Numbered from the stretch's first letter, positions 9,362 to 17,957 are shown. The stretch: 24,687 nucleotides of DNA from JBBQZO01 sp038207625 (GCA_038207625.1 JBBQZO010000054.1:1-24687); one strand, 5' to 3'. Program-made: numbers and translations. Notes: generated by a model from the sequence alone, not told the origin.

Positions 9362-9391
9362 GGCGCATACTGGCGTTTGCAAGTATGCGCC
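9362..9391. promoter_or_regulatory. Perfect 10-bp inverted repeat upstream of cystathionine beta-synthase
   Basis: GGCGCATACT and AGTATGCGCC (9362-9371, 9382-9391) are perfect arms around a 10-nt centre. They lie about 120 bp before the cystathionine beta-synthase start, in a 330-bp gap between divergent genes that holds no other gene I can support. The ATACT-N10-AGTAT core has the dyad shape of a LysR-type regulator site. The repeat could equally be a leader hairpin. I see no convincing -35/-10 pair in the gap. Confidence 0.45.
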
Positions 9392-9508
9392 CATCCGCAT
9401 CTGCAAGAGCGGAAACATTCGTCGCGACGAACACGGCTACCCGCCTAAGATCCGCCCTGTTTGCTCGCCTGCGCCCCATCCCCGCGCAGCGCGACCTGAG
9501 GAGGCATC

Positions 9509-10885
9509 ATGGCAAACGCATCCACGCCGGCGCTGTTTGGACTGATCGGCAATACCCCGCTGATCGAGGTAACGCGCATCGATACCGGCCCTTGCCGCCT
9601 GTTCCTGAAACTTGAATCGCAAAATCCGGGCGGCTCGATCAAGGACCGCATCGGCCTGGCGATGATCGCGCAAGCCGAGGCCGACGGGCGCCTCCAGCCG
9701 GGCGGCACCGTCATCGAGGCCACCGCAGGCAATACCGGGCTGGGCCTGGCGCTGGTGGCGCGTCTGAAAGGCTACCGGGTCGTGCTGGTGGTGCCCGACA
9801 AAATGGCGATCGAAAAGATCCTGCACCTCAAGGCGTTGGGCGCCGAAGTCCACCTGACGCGCTCGGATGTGGGCAAGGGCCACCCCGCCTACTACCAGGA
9901 CTACGCGGCGCGCCTGGCGCGCGAACTGCCTGGCGCGTTCTACGCCGACCAGTTCAACAATCCCGCCAATGCGCGCGCGCACGAGCACACCACCGCACCC
10001 GAGATCTGGCGCCAGAGCGGCTGCGAACTCGACGCGATCGTCGTCGGCGTCGGCTCCGGGGGCACGCTGGCCGGCCTGTCCCACTACTTTGCCACCGTCC
10101 AGCCGGCGCTCGAATTTGTGCTGGCCGATCCCGATGGTTCGGTGCTGGCCGACTACGTCAACCAGGGACAACTTGCCGCCGCGGCCGGCTCGTGGGCGGT
10201 CGAGGGCATCGGCGAGGACTTCATCCCCGCCATCGCCGACTTCTCGCGCGTGCGGTTGGCGTACAGCGTCAGCGACGCGGACAGCTTCGCGCACGCGCGC
10301 CTGCTGCTGCGCGAAGAAGGCATTCTGGGCGGCTCGTCGACCGGCACGCTGTTGGCGGCGGCACTGCGTTACTGCCGCGCGCAAAATACGCCGAAACGGG
10401 TGCTGAGCTTCGTGTGCGACACCGGCACGCGCTACCTGTCCAAGCTCTACAGCGACGGCTGGATGTTCGACCAGGGTTTGCTCAAGCGTCCCCTGCTGGG
10501 CGACTTGCGCGACCTGATCGGGCGCCGCTTCGACGATGGCGACGTCGTCGGCATCGGTCCCGAAGACACCTTGCTCAGCGCATTTAGCCGCATGCGCAGC
10601 GCCGACCTGGCGCAGCTGCCGGTGCTCGACGCTGGCCAACTGGTCGGCCTGCTCGACGAATCCGACCTGCTGCTCAACGTCGCCGACTTGCCCGACAAAT
10701 TCAACACCAAAGTCGCCGCGATCATGACGCGCCGGCTCGAAACGCTGGCCCCGCATGCGAGCATGGCGCAACTGCGCGCGGTGCTCGATCGCGGTCTGAC
10801 GGCGGTGATCAAAGAGGGCCCGCACTTCTACGGCCTGATCACCCGCTTCGATCTGCTCAACCATCTGCGCAGGACGCTATCGTGA
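9509..10885 (+). CDS. Cystathionine beta-synthase with C-terminal CBS domains
   Basis: A 458-residue PLP enzyme. The catalytic core (about 1-320) is of the cysteine synthase/CBS fold: PLP lysine Lys45 in NPGGSIKDR, the AGNTG substrate loop at about 73-77, and a GSGGT phosphate-binding loop (VVGVGSGGTLAG). A paired CBS-domain module (about 335-458) follows, which in this family regulates or stabilises the enzyme and separates it from CysK/CysM. The reaction is expected to be serine plus homocysteine to cystathionine. A strong GGAGG ribosome-binding site precedes the ATG. The stop overlaps the next start by 4 bp (GTGA), so it is co-translated with the lyase partner, which supports a reverse-transsulfuration role. 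Confidence 0.88.
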   Translation: MANASTPALFGLIGNTPLIEVTRIDTGPCRLFLKLESQNPGGSIKDRIGLAMIAQAEADGRLQPGGTVIEATAGNTGLGLALVARLKGYRVVLVVPDKMAIEKILHLKALGAEVHLTRSDVGKGHPAYYQDYAARLARELPGAFYADQFNNPANARAHEHTTAPEIWRQSGCELDAIVVGVGSGGTLAGLSHYFATVQPALEFVLADPDGSVLADYVNQGQLAAAAGSWAVEGIGEDFIPAIADFSRVRLAYSVSDADSFAHARLLLREEGILGGSSTGTLLAAALRYCRAQNTPKRVLSFVCDTGTRYLSKLYSDGWMFDQGLLKRPLLGDLRDLIGRRFDDGDVVGIGPEDTLLSAFSRMRSADLAQLPVLDAGQLVGLLDESDLLLNVADLPDKFNTKVAAIMTRRLETLAPHASMAQLRAVLDRGLTAVIKEGPHFYGLITRFDLLNHLRRTLS

Positions 10886-12054
10886 AAATCACCCGCCAGC
10901 ACCTCGCCACCCGCGTGATCCACGCCGGGCAGTCCCCGGACCCGTCGACGGGCGCGGTAATGATGCCGATCTACGCCACCTCGACCTTCGCCCAGCAAAG
11001 CCCGGGCGTGCATCAGGGGCTGGACTACGCACGCTCGCACAATCCCACCCGCTGGGCGCTGGAGCGCTGCGTGGCCGACCTGGAAGGCGGCGCACAGGGC
11101 TATGCGTTCGCCTCCGGCATGGCGGCCATCGCCAGCGTGCTCGAACTGGCCGACAGCGGCGCCCACATCATCGCCGGCGACGACCTGTACGGCGGCAGCT
11201 ACCGGCTGTTCGAGCGGGTGCGCCGGCGCAGCGCGGGGCTGGACTTCAGCTACGTCGACCTCGGCGATCCGGAAAATATGCTGGCCGCGCTGCGTCCCGA
11301 GACGCGCATGCTGTGGGTCGAATCGCCGAGCAACCCGATGCTCAAGCTGGCCGACCTGGCCGCGCTGGCGCAGATCTGCCGCCAGCGCGGCATCATCGCC
11401 GTGGCCGACAACACCTTCGCCAGTCCGATGCTGCAGCGCCCGCTGGAACTGGGCTTTGACATCGTGCTGCACTCGACGACTAAATACCTGAACGGGCACT
11501 CCGACATGATCGGCGGGATCGCCGTGGTGAACGGCGAGCCGCGCCAAGCCGACTGGCGCGCCCAGCTGGGCTTTCTGCAAAATTCGGTGGGCGCGATCCA
11601 GGGCCCGTTCGACAGTTTTCTGGCGCTGCGCGGCATCAAGACGCTGGCGCTGCGCATGGAGCGCCACTGCGCCAACGCGCACGAGCTGGCCGGCTGGCTG
11701 GAGATGCAGCCGCTGGTGCGCCGGGTGCGCTACCCGGGGCTGGCCTCGCATCCGCAGCACGCGCTGGCGCAACGCCAGATGCACGGCTACGGCGGCATCA
11801 TCGCGCTCGAGCTGGCCACCGACCTGGCCGGCGCGCGCCGCTTTCTCGAGCGCTGCGCCCTGTTCACGCTGGCCGAAAGCCTGGGCGGCGTGGAGAGCCT
11901 GATCGAGCATCCGGCCTTGATGACGCACACCACCATCCCGGCGCCCCAGCGCGCGCTGCTGGGTATCAGCGACAGCCTGGTGCGTCTGTCGGTGGGCGTC
12001 GAACACGTCGACGACCTGCGCCGCGATCTGGTCAGCGCACTGGGCGCGATCTAG
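10882..12054 (+). CDS. Cystathionine gamma-lyase / trans-sulfuration enzyme (Cys/Met metabolism PLP family)
   Basis: A 390-residue fold-type I PLP enzyme of the MetB/MetC/gamma-lyase family. Visible marks are the N-terminal YARSHNPTR (about 49-57), SGMAAI (about 78-83), ESPSNPML (147-154), the cofactor aspartate Asp176 in VADNTF, the Schiff-base lysine Lys201 in HSTTKYLNGHSD, and ESLGGVESLIEHPALMTH near the C-terminus. It starts at a GTG that overlaps the TGA of the upstream beta-synthase, a translational coupling typical of enzyme pairs. That partner favours the lyase direction (cystathionine to cysteine, ammonia and 2-oxobutyrate). A gamma-synthase role cannot be excluded, because the family cannot be split by eye. 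Confidence 0.85.
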   Translation: MKITRQHLATRVIHAGQSPDPSTGAVMMPIYATSTFAQQSPGVHQGLDYARSHNPTRWALERCVADLEGGAQGYAFASGMAAIASVLELADSGAHIIAGDDLYGGSYRLFERVRRRSAGLDFSYVDLGDPENMLAALRPETRMLWVESPSNPMLKLADLAALAQICRQRGIIAVADNTFASPMLQRPLELGFDIVLHSTTKYLNGHSDMIGGIAVVNGEPRQADWRAQLGFLQNSVGAIQGPFDSFLALRGIKTLALRMERHCANAHELAGWLEMQPLVRRVRYPGLASHPQHALAQRQMHGYGGIIALELATDLAGARRFLERCALFTLAESLGGVESLIEHPALMTHTTIPAPQRALLGISDSLVRLSVGVEHVDDLRRDLVSALGAI

Positions 12055-12072
12055 CAAGCGCCGCGTTTGCGT

Positions 12073-12115
12073 GAGCGGCGTGATTGGGCGAGCGGCGTGA
12101 TTGGGCGAGCGGCGT
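12073..12115. repeat. 17-bp tandem repeat, about 2.5 copies, after the lyase gene
   Basis: The unit GAGCGGCGTGATTGGGC occurs at 12073-12089 and 12090-12106, and its first nine bases recur at 12107-12115. The array sits between the lyase stop codon and the terminator hairpin, so it lies in the 3' untranslated region. It is probably a slippage product and may vary in copy number between strains. Confidence 0.8.
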
Positions 12116-12150
12116 AAAAAAACCCGCGCCACTTGCGTGGGCGGGTTTTT
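12116..12150. terminator. Bidirectional intrinsic terminator between the lyase gene and clpA
   Basis: Seven A, then CCCGCGCCAC, a TTGC loop, GTGGGCGGG and five T form a GC-rich stem with one bulge. A-run and T-run flank it, so it can stop transcription from the lyase side on the plus strand and from clpA on the minus strand. It lies between the two convergent stop codons. Confidence 0.88.
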
Positions 12151-12171
12151 GAGGTCCGGCACGAGCCGGCC

Positions 12172-14472
12172 TTACTCGATCTCGACCGTCTCGGGCGGGA
12201 TCAACGGGGGTGGCGCGTCCGCTTCGGGGAAGTCGAGGCGCACCTGATCTTTCTCGTCGAGGTCAACCGTGATGCGCCCGCCACTGACCAGGCGGCCAAA
12301 CAGCAGCTCGTCGGCCAGCGCCTTGCGGATCATGTCCTGGATCAGGCGCGCCATCGGGCGCGCGCCCATCTGCGGATCGAAACCCTTCTTGGCCAGGAAC
12401 AGACGCAGCTTCTCGGTGAAGATCGCTTCGACTTTTTTCTCGTGCAGCTGCTCTTCGAGCTGCATCAGGAACTTGTCGACCACGCGCAGGATGATTTCCT
12501 CGTCGAGCGCACGGAAGCTGATGGTCGCGTCGATCCGGTTACGGAACTCCGGCGTGAACATGCGCTTGATGTCGGCCATCTCGTCGCCAGCCGCCTTCGA
12601 ATCGGTGAAGCCCATCGAGCGTTTGGTCAGGCTTTCGGCGCCCGCATTGGTGGTCATGATGATGATCACGTTGCGGAAGTCGGCCTTGCGTCCGTTGTTG
12701 TCGGTCAGCGTGCCATGGTCCATCACCTGCAACAGGATGTTGAAAATGTCCGGATGGGCCTTTTCAATTTCATCGAGCAGCAACACCGCGTGCGGCTTCT
12801 TGGTGATCGCCTCGGTCAGCAAACCGCCCTGATCGAAACCGACGTAACCCGGCGGCGCGCCGATCAGACGACTGACCGCGTGGCGCTCCATGTATTCGGA
12901 CATGTCGAAGCGAATCAGCTCGATGCCCAGGATGAAGGCCAGCTGCTTCGCCACCTCGGTCTTGCCGACCCCGGTCGGACCGGAGAACAAAAAGGAGCCG
13001 ATCGGTTTGTCCGTCTTGCCCAGCCCGGCGCGCGCCATCTTGATCGCCGAGGACAGCGCTTCGATGGCCGGCTCCTGGCCGAACACCACGTTGCGCAAAT
13101 CGCGGTCGATGGTGGCGAGCTTGCTGCGGTCGTCCTGATTGACCGTTTGCGGCGGGATGCGCGCGATCTTGGCGATGATGTCCTCGATCTCGGCCTTGCC
13201 GATGGTTTTCTTCTGCTTCGACTTAGGCAGGATGCGCTGCGCTGCGCCCGCTTCGTCGATCACATCGATGGCCTTGTCGGGCAAGTGACGGTCGTTGATG
13301 AAGCGCGCCGCCAGTTCGGCCGCGGTGGTCAGCGCCGAGGCCGAATACTTGACGCCGTGATGCTCTTCGAAGCGCGACTTGAGGCCGCGCAGAATCTGCA
13401 CGGTCTGCTCGACGGTCGGCTCGTTGACATCGACTTTCTGGAAGCGCCGCGACAGCGCGTGGTCTTTTTCGAACACACCGCGAAACTCGGTGTAGGTGGT
13501 CGCACCGATGCACTTGAGCTGGCCGTTGGCCAACGCAGGCTTCAACAGATTGGACGCGTCGAGCGTGCCGCCGGAGGCCGAACCAGCGCCGATGATGGTG
13601 TGGATTTCGTCGATGAACAAAATCCCGTGCGGCATTTCCTTGAGCTGCTTGAGCACCGCCTTGAGGCGCTGTTCAAAGTCGCCCCGATACTTGGTGCCGG
13701 CCAGCAGCGCGCCCATGTCGAGCGAATACACCACCGCCGTCGACAGGATCTCGGGCACGTCGCCTTGCGTGACGCGCCAGGCCAGGCCTTCGGCGATGGC
13801 GGTCTTGCCGACACCGGCCTCGCCCACCAGCAGCGGATTGTTTTTGCGGCGCCGGCACAGGATCTGGATCACCCGGTCGACCTCGTCCTCGCGCCCGATC
13901 AAAGGATCGATCTTGCCTTCGGCGGCGAGCTTGTTGAGGTTCTGGGTGAACTGGTCGAGCGGGCTTTCCTTTTGCTGGCCTTCGACCGGCGCGTCATCGA
14001 CGCCCTCGGCCGCTTTCTGCGTATCGACCTGCTGGTCTTTGCGCACGCCATGCGAAATGAAGTTGACCACGTCGAGCCGCGTCACGCCCTGCTGGTGCAG
14101 GTAGTAGACCGCGTGCGAATCCTTCTCGCCGAAGATGGCCACGAGCACGTTGGCACCCGTCACTTCCTTCTTGCCGTTCGAGGCCGACTGCACGTGCATG
14201 ATGGCGCGCTGGATCACCCGCTGGAAACCGAGCGTGGGCTGGGTATCGACTTCGCCCGTGCCGGGCACGGTCGGCGTGTTGTCGCCGATGAAGTTGGTGA
14301 GCGTCTTGCGCAAATCCTCGATATTGACCGCGCAGGCGCGCAACACTTCGGCGGCCGATGGATTGTCCAGTAGCGCCAGCAGTAAATGCTCGACGGTAAT
14401 GAATTCATGGCGGGCCTGTCGTGCTTCGACAAACGCCATGTGCAAACTGACTTCTAATTCCTGGGCAATCAT
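12172..14472 (-). CDS. clpA: ATP-dependent Clp protease ATP-binding subunit ClpA
   Basis: A 766-residue Hsp100 unfoldase that feeds proteins into ClpP. Domain order: double Clp-N repeat (about 1-145, starting MIAQELEVSL), first AAA+ module with Walker A GEAGVGKT (217-224) and Walker B ILFIDEIHT, second AAA+ module with Walker A GPTGVGKT (498-505) and Walker B VLLLDEIEKAH, and a C-terminal Clp-D2-small domain. The ClpP-binding loop region is represented by SMGFTDSKAAG before FTPEFRNRID. The absence of a ClpB-type middle coiled coil identifies ClpA. The start at 14472 is chosen because GGAGGA precedes it and it forms an ATGA overlap with the clpS stop. A start six codons upstream is possible but would overlap clpS further. 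Confidence 0.96.
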   Translation of the reverse strand: MIAQELEVSLHMAFVEARQARHEFITVEHLLLALLDNPSAAEVLRACAVNIEDLRKTLTNFIGDNTPTVPGTGEVDTQPTLGFQRVIQRAIMHVQSASNGKKEVTGANVLVAIFGEKDSHAVYYLHQQGVTRLDVVNFISHGVRKDQQVDTQKAAEGVDDAPVEGQQKESPLDQFTQNLNKLAAEGKIDPLIGREDEVDRVIQILCRRRKNNPLLVGEAGVGKTAIAEGLAWRVTQGDVPEILSTAVVYSLDMGALLAGTKYRGDFEQRLKAVLKQLKEMPHGILFIDEIHTIIGAGSASGGTLDASNLLKPALANGQLKCIGATTYTEFRGVFEKDHALSRRFQKVDVNEPTVEQTVQILRGLKSRFEEHHGVKYSASALTTAAELAARFINDRHLPDKAIDVIDEAGAAQRILPKSKQKKTIGKAEIEDIIAKIARIPPQTVNQDDRSKLATIDRDLRNVVFGQEPAIEALSSAIKMARAGLGKTDKPIGSFLFSGPTGVGKTEVAKQLAFILGIELIRFDMSEYMERHAVSRLIGAPPGYVGFDQGGLLTEAITKKPHAVLLLDEIEKAHPDIFNILLQVMDHGTLTDNNGRKADFRNVIIIMTTNAGAESLTKRSMGFTDSKAAGDEMADIKRMFTPEFRNRIDATISFRALDEEIILRVVDKFLMQLEEQLHEKKVEAIFTEKLRLFLAKKGFDPQMGARPMARLIQDMIRKALADELLFGRLVSGGRITVDLDEKDQVRLDFPEADAPPPLIPPETVEIE

Positions 14473-14771
14473 ACTTCCTCCATCACACATTGCAGGGGAT
14501 GACCCGCCTTGCGTGCATGCGTTAACACAAACTCCACTTTAGTACAGGCAATATCTTTAGAGAACACGCCGCACACACCTTTACCATGACGATGAACGCT
14601 AAGCATGATCTGTGTCGCCGTTTCGCGATCCTTGTTGAAGTACTCCTGAATGACGGCGACCACAAATTCCATCGGGGTGTAGTCGTCGTTGAGCAGGGCC
14701 ACCTGAAAGAGCGGCGGTGGTTTGACCACTTGCCGCTCTAGCATCGTCTCGGTTTCGTGCTTGGTTACCAT
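14469..14771 (-). CDS. clpS: ATP-dependent Clp protease adaptor ClpS
   Basis: A 100-residue adaptor that binds N-end-rule substrates and delivers them to ClpA. The conserved LLNDDYTPMEFVV segment (about 26-38) forms the N-degron pocket region, and HRHGKGVCG and the A-x-x-K-V-E motif (ACTKVEFVLTHAR) complete the core. Length and N-terminal extension are normal for beta-proteobacterial ClpS. Its TGA overlaps the clpA ATG by 4 bp, so the two are translationally coupled. There is no Shine-Dalgarno before the ATG at 14771. Instead a TAGAAT hexamer ends 6 nt upstream, suggesting a leaderless transcript. Confidence 0.95.
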   Translation of the reverse strand: MVTKHETETMLERQVVKPPPLFQVALLNDDYTPMEFVVAVIQEYFNKDRETATQIMLSVHRHGKGVCGVFSKDIACTKVEFVLTHARKAGHPLQCVMEEV

Positions 14772-14777
14772 ACGCGT

Positions 14778-14806
14778 ATTCTAATGCTTCCGCTGTTGAT
14801 GCAAGA
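14778..14806 (-). promoter_or_regulatory. Predicted clpS promoter placing +1 at the start codon
   Basis: On the minus strand, TAGAAT (14783-14778, 5 of 6 match to the -10 consensus) is followed by 6 nt and then the clpS ATG. The -35 is weak: TCTTGC (14806-14801) at 17-bp spacing, or TTGCAT (14804-14799) at 15 bp. With the usual 7-nt distance, +1 falls on the A of the start codon. Confidence 0.5.
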
Positions 14807-14945
14807 CCCAAATATCAGGGCTTTTCCATTTGTTTTCCATCTTACGCGTTTTCCGTCTTCACCGCAGATGGCGACCGGTTTCGGGAATTCAAGAGTTGCT
14901 TTTCCGAGGAGTGTGGAAAATTTGACAATTCGTGTTGAAAACCGC

Positions 14946-14974
14946 TTGACTTCGATATTTATTCCAACAACAAT
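14946..14974 (+). promoter_or_regulatory. Candidate promoter of the cold-shock gene with a long leader
   Basis: TTGACT (14946-14951), a 17-bp spacer and AACAAT (14969-14974) make a plausible sigma-70 promoter. It predicts a leader of about 110 nt before the csp start codon, in keeping with the long structured leaders of csp mRNAs. Other TTGAC boxes lie at 14922 and 14983, so the exact start is uncertain. The rest of the 322-bp gap between clpS and csp holds no gene I can support. Confidence 0.45.
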
Positions 14975-15034
14975 GCAGTTATTGACTTTCGCCTTGTGTG
15001 GGGGTCGATAAGAAGTGAGCAGGCTGAGGAGGGG

Positions 15035-15054
15035 GCAAGAAGCTTCTTGCTTTT
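15035..15054 (+). promoter_or_regulatory. Perfect 16-bp palindrome plus T-run in the csp leader
   Basis: GCAAGAAGCTTCTTGC (15035-15050) is a perfect palindrome followed directly by TTTT. In RNA it would form a 6-bp stem with an AGCU loop and a short U-tract, shaped like a weak terminator or attenuator, 43 nt before the csp start. It lies in the region expected to be the cold-responsive leader. Confidence 0.5.
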
Positions 15055-15093
15055 ATGGCTCGTGTGATTGGTTTTTATTTGAAAGTTCTTTTT

Positions 15094-15297
15094 ATGGCAA
15101 CAGGTACAGTTAAGTGGTTCAATGATTCCAAAGGCTTTGGCTTCATCACTCCAGATGATGGCGGCGAGGATCTGTTCGCGCATTTCTCCGCAATCAACAT
15201 GAACGGTTTCAAGACCCTCAAAGAAGGTCAAAAAGTTCAATTCGAAGTCACGCAAGGCCCTAAAGGCAAGCAAGCTTCCAACATCCAAGCTGCCTAA
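15094..15297 (+). CDS. Cold-shock-domain protein (CspA family)
   Basis: A 67-residue nucleic-acid-binding protein that should act as an RNA chaperone. It has the canonical start MATGTVKWFN, RNP1 as KGFGFI (about 13-18) and RNP2 as LFAHF (about 27-31), in a single cold-shock domain with no extension. The ATG at 15094 is used because the fold begins there; an upstream in-frame ATG at 15055 adds 13 residues unlike any Csp. The ribosome-binding site is poor (GAAAG, about 10 nt upstream). Codon use is less GC-rich than in the neighbours, as is usual for highly expressed csp genes. A palindrome lies in the leader and three stacked terminators follow. Confidence 0.95.
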   Translation: MATGTVKWFNDSKGFGFITPDDGGEDLFAHFSAINMNGFKTLKEGQKVQFEVTQGPKGKQASNIQAA

Positions 15298-15317
15298 TTG
15301 GGCGTCTTACAGATGTG

Positions 15318-15346
15318 AAAAACCCCGCCATGGCGGGGTTTTTTTT
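15318..15346. terminator. First csp terminator, bidirectional
   Basis: AAAAA-CCCCGCC-AT-GGCGGGG with eight T forms a 7-bp perfect stem (15323-15338), 20 nt after the csp stop. The A-run on the other side makes it usable for the convergent icd transcript too. It is the first of three near-identical hairpins. Confidence 0.93.
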
Positions 15347-15353
15347 CGGGCGT

Positions 15354-15375
15354 CCCCGCCGTGGCGGGGTTTTTT
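15354..15375 (+). terminator. Second csp terminator (tandem copy)
   Basis: CCCCGCCGTGGCGGGG (15354-15369) followed by six T is a copy of the preceding hairpin, starting 31 bp after it. The linker CGGGCGT is the same as that before the third copy. There is no A-run on the left, so it works only for the plus strand. Confidence 0.85.
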
Positions 15376-15382
15376 CGGGCGT

Positions 15383-15400
15383 CCCCGCCGTGGCGGGTTT
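15383..15400 (+). terminator. Third, decayed terminator copy
   Basis: CCCCGCCGTGGCGGG (15383-15397) with a TTTCTTT tail repeats the unit once more, 29 bp after the second copy. One G of the stem is missing and the T-run is broken, so it is probably weaker. The three units look like tandem duplication of a terminator. Confidence 0.7.
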
Positions 15401-15474
15401 CTTTCGTCTGCCCTGTTCTGCCGGGCAGACCACGCGCAAGCGGCGCGACCGCAGCCGCACCGCCCTCGCCGCAA

Positions 15475-16728
<1,254 letters not shown>

Positions 16729-16830
16729 CGTATTCTCCGAGTGGACGCGTAGCAGATGGCAACCAGGTTGCCGCTGTCATGCATGGTCTGTAATCTGAAA
16801 TTGCTGAGTTAAATACTACTGATCTGAGTG

Positions 16831-16844
16831 GTCTTCTATAAGAC
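16831..16844. promoter_or_regulatory. Inverted repeat upstream of icd, possible operator
   Basis: GTCTT-CTAT-AAGAC is a perfect 5-bp dyad, and a further ATAAGA follows at 16845-16850, giving a direct repeat of the right arm. It lies about 100 bp upstream of the icd start and a similar distance from the divergent rluE-like gene, in a 224-bp gap that is AT-rich for this genome. Its regulator is unknown. Confidence 0.4.
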
Positions 16845-16952
16845 ATAAGAGACACGCATTTCATATTATGCACTAGTATTTTACAAGGCGCTACGGTTTT
16901 GCGACACTACCGATCGTCCGACACGCCCAACTTTTTGCCCGAGCCCCCTAGT

Positions 16953-17516
16953 ATGCCACTCATTTTATTCAATAAACCGTTCCAGGTTTTGTGTCAGTTC
17001 TCCCCGCAGGCGGGACGCGCCACGCTGGCCGACCATCTGTCGATCCCCAACATCTATCCGGCCGGCCGACTCGATTTCGACAGCGAAGGCCTGATGCTGC
17101 TGACCGACGATGGACGCCTGCAACACGACATCGCCCATCCCGAGCACAAGCAGGCCAAGACCTACCTGGCGCAAGTGGACGGCCTGATCACGCCGGAGCA
17201 ACTGGCGCGCCTGCAAGGGCCGCTCAACTTGGGCGACTTCACCACCCTGCCCTGCCGCGCCGTCCAGATCGCCGAACCGGACTGGCTATGGCCGCGTGAG
17301 CCGCCGATCCGGGTGCGCCAGGACAAGCCGACCAGCTGGCTGGCGCTGACCATAATAGAAGGCAAGAACCGCCAAGTGCGGCGCATGACGGCGGCCGTCG
17401 GTTTGCCCACGCTGCGCCTGGTGCGCAGCGCGATCGGCGCGTTCTCGCTGGCCAGCCATCCTTTGATGCCGGGCGAATGGCGCGCCGTGCCGGCCGCAGC
17501 GCTGGGCAAGGCCTGA
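16953..17516 (+). CDS. rluE: 23S rRNA pseudouridine synthase of the RsuA/RluE family
   Basis: A 187-residue pseudouridine synthase. The catalytic motif GRLDFDSEGLMLLTDDG is visible with Asp41. It is followed by KTYLAQVDG, the conserved LTIIEGKNRQVRRM segment and a C-terminal LRLVRSAIGAF. There is no N-terminal S4 domain, and length and layout fit RluE (23S rRNA, position 2457 in E. coli) better than RsuA or RluB. I choose the ATG at 16953, because MPLILFNKPF is the family start; a TTG at 16899 would add 18 unlikely residues. The ribosome-binding site is weak. It is a single gene, divergent from icd. Confidence 0.85.
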   Translation: MPLILFNKPFQVLCQFSPQAGRATLADHLSIPNIYPAGRLDFDSEGLMLLTDDGRLQHDIAHPEHKQAKTYLAQVDGLITPEQLARLQGPLNLGDFTTLPCRAVQIAEPDWLWPREPPIRVRQDKPTSWLALTIIEGKNRQVRRMTAAVGLPTLRLVRSAIGAFSLASHPLMPGEWRAVPAAALGKA

Positions 17517-17520
17517 GTCA

Positions 17521-17548
17521 GTGCTTCGCCACGGCCTTGGCGAAGCAC
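17521..17548 (+). terminator. Perfect 11-bp hairpin right after the rluE stop
   Basis: GTGCTTCGCCA and TGGCGAAGCAC pair perfectly around CGGCCT, four bases after the stop codon. No U-run follows, so it is either a 3'-end stabiliser or part of a factor-dependent terminator. The rest of the gap to 17694 is AT-rich and holds no gene. Confidence 0.45.
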
Positions 17549-17693
17549 AAAGAACATAGTCCGTTTTGCCACATCACAAATTATTTTGATTATTTTGCGT
17601 TTTTTTTGAAAAAGATGTCAACCGACAACCAACGTAGGCGTTATAGGCCTAGATTCACAAGAATCGCCGTTTCTTAACCAAAAGGAATTCAAA

Positions 17694-17957
17694 ATGTCCA
17701 AAATCATCGCTGCTCTGGTTGCTTCCCTGTTCGCTGCTTCGGCTTTCGCTGCTGCTCCTTCCGCTTCGGCTTCGGCTTCGGCTGCTGCTTCGGCTCCTTC
17801 GGCTTCGGCTGTTGCTTCGGCTCCTGCTGCTTCCGCTTCGGCTTCGGCTTCGGCATCGGCTCCTAAAGCTAAAAAAGCTCACAAAGCTAAGAAAGCTTCG
17901 GCTTCGGCTATGGCTTCGGAAGCTGCTTCGGCTGCTCCAGCTGCATCCGCTAAGTAA
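17694..17957 (+). CDS. Secreted low-complexity Ala/Ser-rich protein with a lysine cluster
   Basis: An 87-residue protein. Residues 1-19 form a clear signal peptide (MSK, hydrophobic core, AFA cleavage). The mature part is almost only Ala, Ser and Pro in SASASA-type runs, broken by a basic KAKKAHKAKK block at about 58-67. It is built on an in-frame hexanucleotide repeat (GCTTCG units), so codon use is biased to GCT and TCG, unlike the GCC/GCG-rich neighbours. AAGGA 8 nt upstream supports the ATG, and a strong terminator follows, so it is a real single-gene unit. I do not recognise a characterised family. The composition recalls histone-H1-like tails, but the signal peptide argues for the periplasm or outside. 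Confidence 0.75.
   Translation: MSKIIAALVASLFAASAFAAAPSASASASAAASAPSASAVASAPAASASASASASAPKAKKAHKAKKASASAMASEAASAAPAASAK

Noticed and set aside
12133..14373. 746-codon plus-strand open frame
   Set aside because: It mirrors clpA, which is unmistakable on the other strand. No ribosome-binding site or domain.
15323..15397. Possible CRISPR-like array (three palindromic repeats at regular spacing)
   Set aside because: The spacers are 7 to 15 bp and near-identical, the repeats end in T-runs, and no cas genes are near. Tandem terminators explain it.
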